Source of the DNA: Acidovorax sp. NB1
GTDB lineage: Bacteria; Pseudomonadota; Gammaproteobacteria; Burkholderiales; Burkholderiaceae_C
DNA: 64,000 bases
Reading direction: 5' to 3'
NCBI RefSeq assembly: GCF_005405905.1
Contig: NZ_BJHU01000057.1
Location: forward strand, 1-64,000
Of the stretch, positions 29,423-38,059 are shown piece by piece. The translations under genes were made by a program, and so were the position numbers. Below the pieces are notes generated by a model. That model was not told where the DNA came from. It did no database searches and was given only the letters and a program-made list of their open reading frames with translations. Each line of letters opens with the position of its first letter. The stretch's first letter is position 1.

Positions 29423-30186
29423 GCCCCCACGCTCCCCAAGGGGGCTGGCCCATCTTGGGACGGCCCGGCGGCGGGTCGGCTCGCGTTGCCCAGACCTTCT
29501 GTGGAGCCCGCCAAACTCTGGACGGGCGCCGTGTCGATGAGCAGCTCGCGCAGGTCGCGCGCAAAACCTTCCAGGTCGGCCTCGATGCGGCCAATCAGGC
29601 GGCCAAACACGTTGTAGGCCAGCACCGCAGGGATGGCGACGGCCAGCCCGGCAGCGGTCATGACCAGGGCTTCGCCCACGGGGCCAGAGACCCGGTCGAT
29701 GGTGATCTGCCCCGCCCCCGCCATGGCGGTGAGCGCATGGTAGATGCCCCACACGGTGCCCAGCAGCCCCACGAACGGCGCCGTGGAGCCCACCGTGGCC
29801 AGCAGCACCTGGCCAAACTGCAGGCGCCCCAGCACATCGTGCAGGGCATCGCGCAGCACCCGCGTGAGCCGCTGCGACAGGCTGCCCGCCGTGGCCAGCG
29901 AGGCCGGAATATCTTGAACAGCCGGGCTTGCTATCGAATTTGCAGCAATCACCAGAGGCAGGACAAGCGCAGAGCGGTCAAAAGACTGCAAACGCTGCGC
30001 AGCAAGGTCCATGGAAGGCGCCTGCCAGAACGCCGCCGTGCAGCGCGCCACGTCGGTCACGGCCTGGCGCATGAGCCGCAGCTTCCACACGATGACCACC
30101 CAGCTCGCCACCGACATGGCCAGCAGCACCAAGGCCGCTCCCTGCGTCACGGCATCGCCCTGGCGCCACCAGTGAAGAGCGTCCAT
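29419..30186 (-). CDS. exbB: ExbB/TolQ-family proton channel subunit
   Basis: A 255-residue MotA/TolQ/ExbB-type inner-membrane protein with three membrane segments. The core LLATVGSTAPFVGLLGTVWGIYHAL near 130-155 and the GPVGEALVMTAAGLAVAIPAVLAYN segment near 165-190 are family signatures. Residues 67-86 are encoded by dispersed repeat copy I. The C-terminal 25 residues are low in similarity, GC-rich and look like a second type of repeat read through as coding. It starts 13 bases after dapB. Confidence 0.87.
   Translation of the reverse strand: MDALHWWRQGDAVTQGAALVLLAMSVASWVVIVWKLRLMRQAVTDVARCTAAFWQAPSMDLAAQRLQSFDRSALVLPLVIAANSIASPAVQDIPASLATAGSLSQRLTRVLRDALHDVLGRLQFGQVLLATVGSTAPFVGLLGTVWGIYHALTAMAGAGQITIDRVSGPVGEALVMTAAGLAVAIPAVLAYNVFGRLIGRIEADLEGFARDLRELLIDTAPVQSLAGSTEGLGNASRPAAGPSQDGPAPLGSVGA
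29422..29505 (-). repeat. GC-rich repeat-like tail of exbB
   Basis: The bases encoding the last residues of ExbB contain a CCCCAAGGGGGC-type palindrome and a GGCCCGGCGGCGGG run. They resemble GC-rich intergenic elements more than coding sequence. The tail GNASRPAAGPSQDGPAPLGS has no visible ExbB-like feature. Confidence 0.35.
29929..29988 (+). repeat. Dispersed repeat copy I, inside exbB
   Basis: TGCTATCGAATTTGCAGCAA, a divergent middle, then GGACAAGCGCAGAGCGGTCA. It encodes ExbB residues 67-86 (QSFDRSALV... to ANSIA) on the minus strand. The first arm and the ACAAGCGCAGAG core are well kept. Confidence 0.6.
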
Positions 30187-30199
30187 GGGAGTCGGCGGG

Positions 30200-31039
30200 T
30201 CAGTTCAAACCCAGCACGTCGAACATGTCGAACATGCCCGTCTTGTGCGCGGCCAGGAAGCGCACGGCGCGCAAGGCGCCCTGCGCATACGTGGCGCGGC
30301 TGGAAGACTTATGGGTGACCTCGATGCGCTCGCCAATGCCGGCAAACAGCACGGTGTGATCGCCCACGATGTCGCCACCCCGGATAGCAGCAAAGCCGAT
30401 GGTGGAGGGGTCGCGCTCGCCCGTCACGCCTTCGCGGGCGTACACGGCGCAGTCCTTGAGATCGCGGCCCAGGGCGTCGGCAATCACCTCCCCCATCTTG
30501 AGCGCGGTGCCCGAGGGCGCGTCCACCTTGTGGCGGTGGTGGGCTTCAATGATCTCGATGTCGTACCCCGTGGCCATGGCCTTGGCAGCCATCTGCAGCA
30601 GCTTGAGCGTGACGTTCACGCCCACGCTCATATTGGGCGAGAACATGACGGCGGTGCGTTGTGCATAGGCGTCGAGTTCGGCCTTTTGTGCATCGGTGAA
30701 GCCGGTGGTGCCGATGACGGCCTTCACACCCAGCTGGCTGCACACGGCCAGATGGGCCAGCGTGCCTTCGGGGCGGGTGAAGTCGATCAGCACGTCGGCA
30801 TTCTTGAGGCCCGTTGCAATGTCGGCCGTGATGGCCACGCCGCTTGCATGGCCCAGAAAGGCGGTGGCGTCCGAGCCCACGGCGGGGCTGGAGGCCACGT
30901 CCAGCGCACCGGCCAGCACGCAGTCGTCGCTGGCACGGATGGCCTCGATCAGCATACGGCCCATGCGGCCCGACGCGCCGGCCACAGCCACGCGGCAAGG
31001 GGTGGTCACGGCGGCGGCGGGGGTTGAGGTCCCTGTCAT
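30200..31039 (-). CDS. dapB: 4-Hydroxy-tetrahydrodipicolinate reductase
   Basis: NAD(P)H-dependent step of lysine and diaminopimelate synthesis. The 279-residue protein has the N-terminal Rossmann motif [12 protein letters not shown], the FTRPEGTL segment and the catalytic region [15 protein letters not shown] near 170, followed by the C-terminal [13 protein letters not shown]. It lies between bamE and exbB, as in related genomes. Start at 31039 is the first reasonable ATG; a second, closer to the Rossmann fold, is not present. Confidence 0.97.
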   Translation of the reverse strand: MTGTSTPAAAVTTPCRVAVAGASGRMGRMLIEAIRASDDCVLAGALDVASSPAVGSDATAFLGHASGVAITADIATGLKNADVLIDFTRPEGTLAHLAVCSQLGVKAVIGTTGFTDAQKAELDAYAQRTAVMFSPNMSVGVNVTLKLLQMAAKAMATGYDIEIIEAHHRHKVDAPSGTALKMGEVIADALGRDLKDCAVYAREGVTGERDPSTIGFAAIRGGDIVGDHTVLFAGIGERIEVTHKSSSRATYAQGALRAVRFLAAHKTGMFDMFDVLGLN

Positions 31040-31102
31040 GAAAATCCTGTTCGGTTGGGTGGCTGCACAGAGACAACCCCCTGTGCTGCGGGGCCGCTGG
31101 CG

Positions 31103-31666
31103 TCAGCGCGCAGGCGCGTCGAGCGGCGGGTAACTGGTGGGGGCTGGCGCAGTGGTCGCTGCCGCAGGGGCCTGGGCGGGTTTTGCGGAAGGCGGGTACT
31201 TGGCCAGCTGCTCCGGCGTGGCTTCCAGCGTGGGCACCTTGCCCTTGGCACCATCGCGCCCGCCCAGCGTGGCGACAAATTCCGTCTCCGAGGGCATTTC
31301 GTCGCCTTCGGAGCGCTCCAGGACATCGCCCTTGAAGAACACGGTCAGCTTGCGGGTCTGGATGTCTTCACCGGGGCGCTTGAGCGTGAACACGTACTCC
31401 CAGCGGTCCGAATGGAACAGGCTGGTGACCAGGGGCGTGCCGAGGATTTCGCGCACCTGCTGGCGACTCATGCCGGGTTGCAGGGCTTGCACCTGCTCGC
31501 GCGACACAAAGTTGCCCTGCACCACGTCCACCTTATAGGGTTTCACGATGCCGGCGATGCGGCTGCTGGCGCCATCCAGGCTGCCACAACCGGCCAGGGC
31601 AGCCATGCTGGCGCCGATCAACAGGACCAGGCCCAGGCGGGCGCTGCAACGGGCTTTGACGGGCAT
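31103..31666 (-). CDS. bamE: Outer-membrane assembly lipoprotein BamE
   Basis: Component of the BAM complex that folds outer-membrane proteins (older name SmpA/OmlA). The 187-residue protein has a lipobox ending LAGC with Cys27, then YKVDVVQGNFVSREQVQALQ and QQVREILGTPLVTSLFHSDRWEYVF, the SmpA/OmlA signature. A proline/alanine-rich C-terminal extension of about 60 residues is unusual compared with E. coli BamE (113 residues). The frame is open further upstream, but the ATG at 31666 starts the signal peptide. It is divergent from fur, a conserved pairing. Confidence 0.94.
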   Translation of the reverse strand: MPVKARCSARLGLVLLIGASMAALAGCGSLDGASSRIAGIVKPYKVDVVQGNFVSREQVQALQPGMSRQQVREILGTPLVTSLFHSDRWEYVFTLKRPGEDIQTRKLTVFFKGDVLERSEGDEMPSETEFVATLGGRDGAKGKVPTLEATPEQLAKYPPSAKPAQAPAAATTAPAPTSYPPLDAPAR

Positions 31667-31695
31667 GGGTAAAAGGGCTGAGGATATGATCGCCG

Positions 31696-31701
31696 CATTG
31701 T
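31696..31701 (-). promoter_or_regulatory. Possible -10 element for bamE
   Basis: On the minus strand the bamE upstream region reads GCTACAATGCGGCG, giving TACAAT about 30 bases before the ATG. No convincing -35 element is seen at the proper distance. Confidence 0.3.
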
Positions 31702-31754
31702 AGCGGCTGCCCCCCAGGCCTTGAGGTGGGGGCCAGCACCCGAAGGAACATGCC

Positions 31755-32174
31755 ATGACCAACATCGACGAACTCAAAAGCACGGGACTCAAGGCCACGC
31801 TGCCCCGCCTGAAGATCATGGAGATCTTCCAGAAAGGCACGCAGCGCCACATGACGGCCGAAGACGTGTTCCGCGTGCTGCTGGAGGAGCGCTCGGACAT
31901 TGGCCTGGCCACCGTGTACCGGGTGCTCACGCAGTTCGAGCAGGCGGGCATCCTGATCCGCAGCAACTTCGAGAGCGGCAAGGCGGTGTACGAACTCAAC
32001 GAGGGCCAGCACCACGATCACTTCATCTGCACGTCCTGCGGCAAGGTGGAGGAGTTCTACGACGCCGAGATCGAAAAACGCCAGCATGCCGTGGCCAAGG
32101 CCAAGGGCTGGCTGGTGCAGGACCACACGATGGCGTTGTACGGCCAGTGCGCCGATTGCGCAAAAAAAGGGTAA
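31755..32174 (+). CDS. fur: Ferric uptake regulator
   Basis: Iron-responsive repressor, 139 residues. The winged-helix domain contains [12 protein letters not shown] and [20 protein letters not shown]. The dimerisation domain has [16 protein letters not shown] and a second cysteine pair CADC near the end, giving two zinc-type CXXC motifs. A GAAGGA ribosome site precedes the ATG. It is divergent from bamE. I see no clear Fur box in the 88-base intergenic region. Confidence 0.96.
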   Translation: MTNIDELKSTGLKATLPRLKIMEIFQKGTQRHMTAEDVFRVLLEERSDIGLATVYRVLTQFEQAGILIRSNFESGKAVYELNEGQHHDHFICTSCGKVEEFYDAEIEKRQHAVAKAKGWLVQDHTMALYGQCADCAKKG

Positions 32175-32260
32175 CCCCCTGAGTCGCTTCGCGCCATCCC
32201 CCTGAAGGGGGACGCCCCCAGCGCGGCGGGGCGGCCCTTGCGCGGGGACACTGGCCTGGG
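32173..32260. repeat. GC-rich interspersed element after fur
   Basis: CCCCCTGAGTCGCTTCGCGC, then CATCCCCCTGAAGGGGGACG and a GGCGGGGCGG run. The inner CCCCCTGAAGGGGG is a strong palindrome. The first 28 bases differ at one position from the element in the trkA-trkH gap (7610-7682). Confidence 0.6.
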
Positions 32261-32284
32261 GAGCGCCAGTGCGCACCCGCGTTT

Positions 32285-32341
32285 TAGCATCAAAATCGGC
32301 CTTTGCGCGCGCCCATCAAGCGTAAGCAGCTATCAAATACA
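32285..32341 (-). repeat. Dispersed repeat copy D (fur/hprK border)
   Basis: Minus strand: TGTATTTGATAGCTGCTTAC, then GCTTGATGGGCGCGCGCAAA and GGCCGATTTTGATGC. It ends about ten bases before the convergent hprK stop. It carries the complete right end GGCCGATTTTGAT. Confidence 0.78.
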
Positions 32342-32350
32342 GAGCGCAGA

Positions 32351-33307
32351 CTAGCCCCCCGTGTCGCGCTCCATGGCGCGGCGGTGGCGCTCCACAAACT
32401 CTTGGTAGGTGTCGATGCCGCGCAGCTGCAGGATGGTGTTGCGCACGGCAGCCTCGACCAGCACGGCAATGTTGCGACCGGCCACCACCTGGATCACGAC
32501 CTTGAGCACGGGCACGCCGAGCACGTCCTGGGTGAGCGGCTCATAAGGCAGGCGTTCGTAGTCGCGCTCCAGCGTCTCCTTGCGCACCAGGTGCACGATG
32601 AGCTTGAGTCGCATTTTGCGGCGCACGGCCGTCTCGCCAAAGATGGCGCGGATATCGAGCAGGCCAATGCCGCGCACTTCCAGCAGGTTCTGTAGCAGCT
32701 CGGGGCACTTGCCCTCAATGGTGGTCTGGTTGATACGGAAAAAATCCACCGCGTCGTCAGCCACCAGGCCATTGCCGCGCGAAATCAGCTCCAGGCCCAG
32801 CTCGCTTTTGCCCAGGCCCGACTCGCCAGTGATCAACACCCCCAGGCCCAGGATGTCCATGAACACGCCGTGCATCGTGGTGCGGTCGGCAAAGTGCTTG
32901 GACAGGTAGGCGCGCAGCACGTCGATGACAAACGCCGACGACTCGTGCGTGGAGAACATCGGGATCTGCGCACGTTCGCACATGGACACCAGTGCATCGG
33001 GGGCGGTCTGGTTATCGGCCAGCACCAGCACGGGCGGCTCGAGCGTCACGATGCGCGCAATCCGGCGCTTGCAGTCGTCGGGCGAGGCGTTGCTCAGGTA
33101 CGCGATTTCGCGCTCACCCAGAATCTGGACGCGGTAGGGATGGATGTAGTTGAGATAGCCGACCAGATCGGCCCCGGACCGCGCAGAACGCACGGCCACT
33201 TCGTCAAACCGCCGCTCCGACGCCCCCAGGCCGGCGACCCATTCCCATTTCAGGAGGCCGCGAAACTCCTCGAAAAGCACGTCGGCACTGACAACATTGG
33301 GCTTCAC
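32351..33307 (-). CDS. hprK: HPr kinase/phosphorylase
   Basis: Bifunctional enzyme that phosphorylates or dephosphorylates HPr on serine, linking carbon and nitrogen signalling. The 318-residue protein has the Walker [15 protein letters not shown] at 161-174, the HESS segment near 121 and the C-terminal HprK signature. It follows ptsN by 34 bases on the same strand, the usual betaproteobacterial order hpf-ptsN-hprK. No EI or HPr gene is present in the window. Confidence 0.95.
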   Translation of the reverse strand: MKPNVVSADVLFEEFRGLLKWEWVAGLGASERRFDEVAVRSARSGADLVGYLNYIHPYRVQILGEREIAYLSNASPDDCKRRIARIVTLEPPVLVLADNQTAPDALVSMCERAQIPMFSTHESSAFVIDVLRAYLSKHFADRTTMHGVFMDILGLGVLITGESGLGKSELGLELISRGNGLVADDAVDFFRINQTTIEGKCPELLQNLLEVRGIGLLDIRAIFGETAVRRKMRLKLIVHLVRKETLERDYERLPYEPLTQDVLGVPVLKVVIQVVAGRNIAVLVEAAVRNTILQLRGIDTYQEFVERHRRAMERDTGG

Positions 33308-33341
33308 GGAAGGTCAGTGCAAAAGGAAAACGGGGGTGGGC

Positions 33342-33809
33342 TCAGGCCGCCTGCGTGGACTGCCAACCTGCAATCATGCCGTGCAGCTCGGCGGCATCGG
33401 TGCAGGCCTTGAGCTTTTCGCGCAGAGCCGAGTCACTCAGCAGCTCGGCAATTTCAGACAGGATTTCGAGGTGCTTTTGCGTGGCCGCTTCGGGCACCAG
33501 CAGAAAAATCAGCAGCCCCACCGGCAACTCGTCCGGCGCATCAAAACCAATCGGATTGAGCAGCTGAAAAACTGCCGCCATCGGCGCCTTGAGTCCCTTG
33601 ATGCGCCCGTGGGGGATGGCGACGCCATGACCGAGCCCCGTGGAACCCAGGCGCTCGCGTGCGAACAGGCTGTCGGTGATCAGCGCCCGCGAGAGGCCGT
33701 GCTGGCTTTCGAACAGCAGACCCGCTTCTTCAAAAGCACGCTTCTTGCTGGTGGCGTCCACGCTCACGAGCACTTGAGCGGAAGGCAGGATGGAGGCGAG
33801 TCGGTTCAT
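33342..33809 (-). CDS. ptsN: PTS IIA-like nitrogen regulatory protein PtsN
   Basis: Phosphoacceptor of the nitrogen PTS, 155 residues from the ATG at 33809 (MNRLASILPSAQ). The phosphorylated histidine is His67 in GLGHGVAIPHGRI. The frame extends to 33824, but the shorter start matches relatives; neither has a clear ribosome-binding site. In other bacteria PtsN regulates K+ uptake through Trk and Kdp. That is of interest because trkA, trkH and kup lie in the same window, though 23 kb away. Confidence 0.92.
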   Translation of the reverse strand: MNRLASILPSAQVLVSVDATSKKRAFEEAGLLFESQHGLSRALITDSLFARERLGSTGLGHGVAIPHGRIKGLKAPMAAVFQLLNPIGFDAPDELPVGLLIFLLVPEAATQKHLEILSEIAELLSDSALREKLKACTDAAELHGMIAGWQSTQAA

Positions 33810-34049
33810 GGTCAAGGGTAACAATTATGCACATATTGGCGAAAACCCTGAGCACCAGGGCCTGCCATCCCATTATTCACCCATGCGCAGTCCCCGCAAC
33901 ACGGATGGATGCGCGAAAGTCCACGAACGCAGCGTGCTGCGGCCTGTGGCCAACGCAGCGGCGCGGCAAACCACTTGGTGCGCCCGGCGCTCCTCGTTCT
34001 GGCTGGCTTTTGCATGGGGAAACAATGGGGTAACAGGGGCTGAAGCAAC
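33810..34049. other. ptsN upstream region, no gene
   Basis: About 240 bases between the hpf terminator and ptsN. It contains no supported reading frame. The terminator at its far end implies ptsN-hprK need their own promoter here, but I see no clear -35/-10 pair. Confidence 0.4.
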
Positions 34050-34072
34050 AAAAAACCGCCCGGATGGGGCGG
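34050..34072 (-). terminator. Rho-independent terminator of hpf
   Basis: Minus strand CCGCCC-CATCC-GGGCGG followed by TTTTTTG, about 28 bases after the hpf stop. The stem has six G/C pairs and is followed by six T residues. Confidence 0.85.
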
Positions 34073-34100
34073 CTGCGGTGCCAGGCTCAGGGCTGGCGCG

Positions 34101-34436
34101 TCAAGCGTGCAGTTCGCGCTTTGCGGCTTCGTGGTGATGGTCTTGCAAGCGGTCCTTGTGGCGCACAACCTGGCGGTCCATCTTATCTACCAGCTCGTCC
34201 ACGGCTGCATACAGGTCTGCGTGGGAGCTTTCGGCGAACAGGTCATTGCCCTTGACGTGGATGTTGCATTCCGCTCGCTGTCTCTTTTCTTTTTCCTTTT
34301 GCTTCTCTACCGTCAGCAGTACCTTGACATCAACAACTTGGTCGAAATGGCGGGTGATCCGGTCCAGCTTGGAGGTGACATAGCTGCGCAAGGCGGGGGT
34401 AACTTCGAGGTGGTGACCGCTGATCGTCAAGTTCAT
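34101..34436 (-). CDS. hpf: Ribosome hibernation-promoting factor
   Basis: Short-form HPF of 111 residues that promotes 100S ribosome dimers in stationary phase. [20 protein letters not shown] opens the S30AE domain. A basic patch [20 protein letters not shown] follows, then [20 protein letters not shown]. An AGGAGA ribosome site lies five to ten bases upstream. The usual upstream neighbour rpoN is absent; an MFS gene is found instead. A strong terminator after the stop separates it from ptsN. Confidence 0.95.
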   Translation of the reverse strand: MNLTISGHHLEVTPALRSYVTSKLDRITRHFDQVVDVKVLLTVEKQKEKEKRQRAECNIHVKGNDLFAESSHADLYAAVDELVDKMDRQVVRHKDRLQDHHHEAAKRELHA

Positions 34437-34680
34437 AAATAAGTCTCCTGTAGCTCTCGGTGGGAAAAACGCCGCCCTGGATCAGAGAAGCGGCTCGGCG
34501 AACTTGGATGCATCCGTTGACGTGAGTTCACTATGCCCCCGCCCTCCCCGAAAAGCAATCCCATACCGCCCCGACCCGCTGGGTTATGCCCGCCAAGGTG
34601 CCAAGCCCCCAAAAAGCGCGCACAATGAGCGAGTTCGCTGAGGCGCCACAGGCATCCCTCCAGCGACCGCCCTTGGGCCT

Positions 34681-35919
34681 TCAGCGCGCCGCCGGGCTGG
34701 CCCCATGCAGATGCAGGCGCCCCACCACCAGCATCGACAGCACCCCTGCTGAAATCCCCACCAGCGCCGCCACCCAGTAGTTCTGCACCAAGCCCTGCGC
34801 ATCGCGGCTGATCAGCACCCCGCCCACAAAAGACGCCACCCCCATCGCGGCAGACTGCACCGATGCATTCAGGGTCATGAAGGTGCCCCGCAAGGCGGGC
34901 TGCGCCGCCGAGGTGACGATCGCCATCCCCGGGATCATGCGCCCGCTCACGAAGGCAAACATGAAGGTGGACACCAGCAACACCCCCCAGAGCGGCAGCC
35001 CCTGACACAGCGTGATACCCAGCAGGCAAGGCACCGAGGCCAGCACCAGCGCACGGAAAGTCCGCACCTTGCCCCAGCGGTCGGTCCAGCGGCCAAACCA
35101 GCGCGCGGTGAACAGGGTGGCAATGCCCCCGCAAAGATAGGCCAGCGGGATCTGGTCAGGGCGCACCCCGGCGTTGGCCTGCATGTAGATCGTGATATAG
35201 GGGATGACGGTGAACCCCGTGGACACCAGCAGGGCGGAATACACAAAGGCCCAGCGGTGGTTCGGGTCGGCCAGCACCTGTGCAATGCCCGAGAGCGCCG
35301 AGCGGCCACCCGCCGCCTGCACATGGGCCGTCAGCGGCGGCAGGGTGCGGGCCGCCTGGAGGGCCAGCACCCCGACCAGGATCGCGATGGCGATGAAGGG
35401 CAGGTTCCAGCCCCCATGCTCGGCCAGGATCAGCCCCAGAGGCACGCCCGCCACCGTGGACACCGCAAAGGACGTCATGACAATCCCCATCGCCCGCCCG
35501 CGCCGCTCGAACGGCACCACATCCGCCACGATGGTCTGCGACAGGGCCGACAACACGCCGCCAAACGCCCCTGCCAGGATGCGCGCCGCCATCAGCGTGC
35601 CATAGGTGGGCGCCACGCCGCAGGCCAGCGTTGCCAACCCGAACAGCACATACAGCACCAGCAGCAGGCGCTTACGGCCAAACCGGTCGATGTAGGTGGA
35701 CGCGAGCAGCCCCGACGCCCCCGCCGACAGCGTGTAGGCCGACACCAGCAGGCCGAACTGCGCGTCGCTGATGGCGAACAGCCGCGTGAACTGCGGCCCG
35801 AGCGGCATCATGATCATGAAGTCGAGGATGTGGGTGAACTGGATGCCCGCCAGGGTCAGCAGCAGCCAGAGTTCGCGGCGGGGAGTGAGCGCAGGGGCAG
35901 AAGTGGTGGACACAGGCAA
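34681..35919 (-). CDS. MFS transporter, drug-efflux-like
   Basis: A 412-residue major facilitator with about twelve membrane segments. The motif A loop is [10 protein letters not shown] near residues 77-86. [34 protein letters not shown] in the first two helices and [20 protein letters not shown] in the fourth are typical of the arabinose-efflux/DHA1 group. The substrate is unknown. It sits alone on the minus strand between hpf (244 bases downstream) and divergent purC. Confidence 0.85.
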   Translation of the reverse strand: MPVSTTSAPALTPRRELWLLLTLAGIQFTHILDFMIMMPLGPQFTRLFAISDAQFGLLVSAYTLSAGASGLLASTYIDRFGRKRLLLVLYVLFGLATLACGVAPTYGTLMAARILAGAFGGVLSALSQTIVADVVPFERRGRAMGIVMTSFAVSTVAGVPLGLILAEHGGWNLPFIAIAILVGVLALQAARTLPPLTAHVQAAGGRSALSGIAQVLADPNHRWAFVYSALLVSTGFTVIPYITIYMQANAGVRPDQIPLAYLCGGIATLFTARWFGRWTDRWGKVRTFRALVLASVPCLLGITLCQGLPLWGVLLVSTFMFAFVSGRMIPGMAIVTSAAQPALRGTFMTLNASVQSAAMGVASFVGGVLISRDAQGLVQNYWVAALVGISAGVLSMLVVGRLHLHGASPAAR

Positions 35920-36058
35920 AGGCCACAGCAGGCCCGGTCAGAGTCAGGGCCGCATAGTGTGCCCCAAGCGCGCACCACATGCCGCCCCAGGGCCACACAC
36001 GCCCCGCCCCGTTTTCATCCACCCCCAGGGCCTTGCAGGCGCCCCCGGGTCCGGCGCG

Positions 36059-36064
36059 TAAAAT
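36059..36064 (+). promoter_or_regulatory. Possible -10 of purC, shared with purE
   Basis: TAAAAT in the context GTAAAATCAGCGGGTT, 92 bases before purC. The same arrangement GTAAAATCACGGGTT is found before purE. A TTGCAG at 36033 could be the -35, though the 20-base spacer is long. Confidence 0.35.
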
Positions 36065-36156
36065 CAGCGGGTTGCGCCGGGCTCGGCCCGCAAGCGCTTC
36101 ACCCCCGTTCTTCTTCGGATTGCCCGCTGCGGATATCGACCGCCCACACCGACACC

Positions 36157-37080
36157 ATGACCCAGCCCAGCTCCAACGCCCTGCACACCTCTGCCCTCAC
36201 GTCGCTGCCCCTGCTGGCACGCGGCAAGGTGCGCGACAACTACGCCGTGGGCGACGACCGCATCCTGATGGTGGCCAGCGACCGCCTCTCGGCCTTTGAC
36301 GTGATCATGGGCGAGCCCATCCCCGGCAAAGGCGAGCTGCTCACGCAGATGGCGCTGTTCTGGTTCGACAAGCTCGGCCACATCTGCCCCAACCACCTCA
36401 CGGGCGACGCCCCCGAAAGCGTGGTCAAGCCCGAGGAAGTGGCTCAAGTGCGCGGCCGCTCCATGCTGGTCCAGCGCCTGAAACCCATCCCGGTGGAAGC
36501 CGTGGTGCGTGGCTACCTGGCCGGCAGCGGCTGGAAGGAGTACCAGGAAAGCCGCGCGGTCTGCGGCGTGCCGCTGCCCGAAGGCCTCACCAATGCCGCC
36601 AAGCTGCCCGCGCCCATCTACACGCCCGCCGCCAAGGCCGCCGTGGGCGAGCACGACGAGAACATCACGTTTGAGCGCACCGTGGAGATGATCGGCCTCG
36701 ACCTGGCCACGCGCATCCGCGACCTGAGCATCGCCATCTACCAGGCTGCCGCCGAGATCGCGCTGACCAAAGGCATGATCATTGCCGACACGAAGTTCGA
36801 GTTCGGCCTGGCGCCCGATGGCACGCTGGTGCTGATGGACGAAGTGCTCACCCCCGACAGCTCGCGCTACTGGCCCGTGGAAGGCTACGAAGCCGCGCTG
36901 GCCGCAGGCGCCAACCCCCCCAGCTACGACAAACAGTTTGTGCGCGACTGGCTGGAACAGGCCAAGGTGAGCGGCAAGCCCTGGGACAAGACCGCCCCCG
37001 CGCCGCGCCTGCCGCAGGAAGTGATCGAAAAGACGGCAGCGAAGTACCGAGAAGCGCTGGAGCGGCTGACCGCCCGCTGA
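36157..37080 (+). CDS. purC: SAICAR synthetase
   Basis: Phosphoribosylaminoimidazole-succinocarboxamide synthase of de novo purine synthesis, 307 residues, the longer fungal/beta type. [31 protein letters not shown] opens the ATP-binding region. [13 protein letters not shown] lies near residue 115 and [12 protein letters not shown] near 230. The ATG at 36157 is chosen by homology. A GTAAAATCA element upstream resembles one before purE. purE and purK lie 2 kb downstream, interrupted by two minus-strand genes. Confidence 0.96.
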   Translation: MTQPSSNALHTSALTSLPLLARGKVRDNYAVGDDRILMVASDRLSAFDVIMGEPIPGKGELLTQMALFWFDKLGHICPNHLTGDAPESVVKPEEVAQVRGRSMLVQRLKPIPVEAVVRGYLAGSGWKEYQESRAVCGVPLPEGLTNAAKLPAPIYTPAAKAAVGEHDENITFERTVEMIGLDLATRIRDLSIAIYQAAAEIALTKGMIIADTKFEFGLAPDGTLVLMDEVLTPDSSRYWPVEGYEAALAAGANPPSYDKQFVRDWLEQAKVSGKPWDKTAPAPRLPQEVIEKTAAKYREALERLTAR

Positions 37081-37176
37081 GCGGCGACCGACAAGCCCCA
37101 CAAAGGGAGAAAGGGAACAAAGGGCTCGGAGCCGTTCCTTTTCCAGCTTCCGCCCAATCCCTCCACCCAATGGTGG

Positions 37177-38037
37177 TCAGTCCAGGGATATCTCAGCCGA
37201 CTCGAAGCGCAGCAGCGTCTGCCCTTCGCTGCCCCGCAGCACCAGCTGCGATCCTTGCTGCCGGAAGCTCTGCACCGCCAGCAGCGCCTCGAAGAATCGC
37301 GTTTCCGCCCCGCTGGCGGGCAAACACAGCGTGATGTTGGAGACCAGGCGCTCGAAACGCAGCCGGGCGCCTTGCAAAGCGTAGTCCGCAAGGAACCGGT
37401 TGCACCCGCCCGAGCCTGCGACCCGTGGTTCGTCCGCTTGCAACACCAAATGCGGGGTCGCCGCCCCCTCGGATGGGCGACCCACAGCCTCGCCCTCTAT
37501 TTCGACCAGCCGCCAGTAGGTCAGCACCAGGGGCACACTGGCTTCCACCGTGGCGGCTTGAGGTAGCAACCGCTGCAACTGAACATCCACGCGGCGAAAT
37601 GCAGCGTCCTGCGGCACTGGATGGCGCTTGTCCGTCGCCAGTACCAGGCGGCCCTCCAGGGTTACCGTGGCGCGCACCTCGTAGCGGCCCTTGGGCACAA
37701 ACCGCGAAGAAGGGTAAGGAATCCAGATCGCAAAAGGCGCCTGCCCGGCAGGGGCGCTGCGCTGGCGACCCAGCACCACCGGGGGCAGTTCAGGGTGAGT
37801 GACATCCAGCAGCGTGGCCTCGAACACAGCCTCCGGGGGCAGCACCACACGCTCCCGGGCCAGGGCCACCCCCGTCACGATGGCGTCGGGGGCAGGTGGA
37901 CGGGCAGCACACCCTGCCAGGAGACTGCAGCACAGCGCTGCAGCAGTCATGTGGGACCACATCACGCCCTGCCAGCGCCCCGCCGGGATGGGCCGAAACA
38001 GCCACTGCCGCCCGGTGAACGCCCGCATGCCATTCAC
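37177..38037 (-). CDS. Lipoprotein with YbaY-like and META domains
   Basis: A 286-residue predicted lipoprotein. A hydrophobic stretch ends in the lipobox LLAGC with Cys43. Residues about 50-160 resemble the YbaY family (VVLPPEAVFEATLLDVTH and a GRYEVRATVTLEGRL strand). Residues about 170-280 resemble a META/HslJ domain (YWRLVEIEG, GSGGCNRFLADYALQG, RFFEALLAVQSFR). I use the GTG at 38037 because a GAGG site lies at good distance; ATGs at 38028, 37962 and 37950 are alternatives. META proteins are linked to envelope stress and novobiocin resistance, but the role here is unknown. It follows the thioredoxin gene by 22 bases. Confidence 0.75.
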   Translation of the reverse strand: MNGMRAFTGRQWLFRPIPAGRWQGVMWSHMTAAALCCSLLAGCAARPPAPDAIVTGVALARERVVLPPEAVFEATLLDVTHPELPPVVLGRQRSAPAGQAPFAIWIPYPSSRFVPKGRYEVRATVTLEGRLVLATDKRHPVPQDAAFRRVDVQLQRLLPQAATVEASVPLVLTYWRLVEIEGEAVGRPSEGAATPHLVLQADEPRVAGSGGCNRFLADYALQGARLRFERLVSNITLCLPASGAETRFFEALLAVQSFRQQGSQLVLRGSEGQTLLRFESAEISLD

Positions 38038-38059
38038 CCGATCACCTCTGCGCGGGCGT

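Noticed and set aside
31667..31754. Fur box in the fur-bamE intergenic region
   Set aside because: No sequence close to the GATAATGATAATCATTATC pattern is present.
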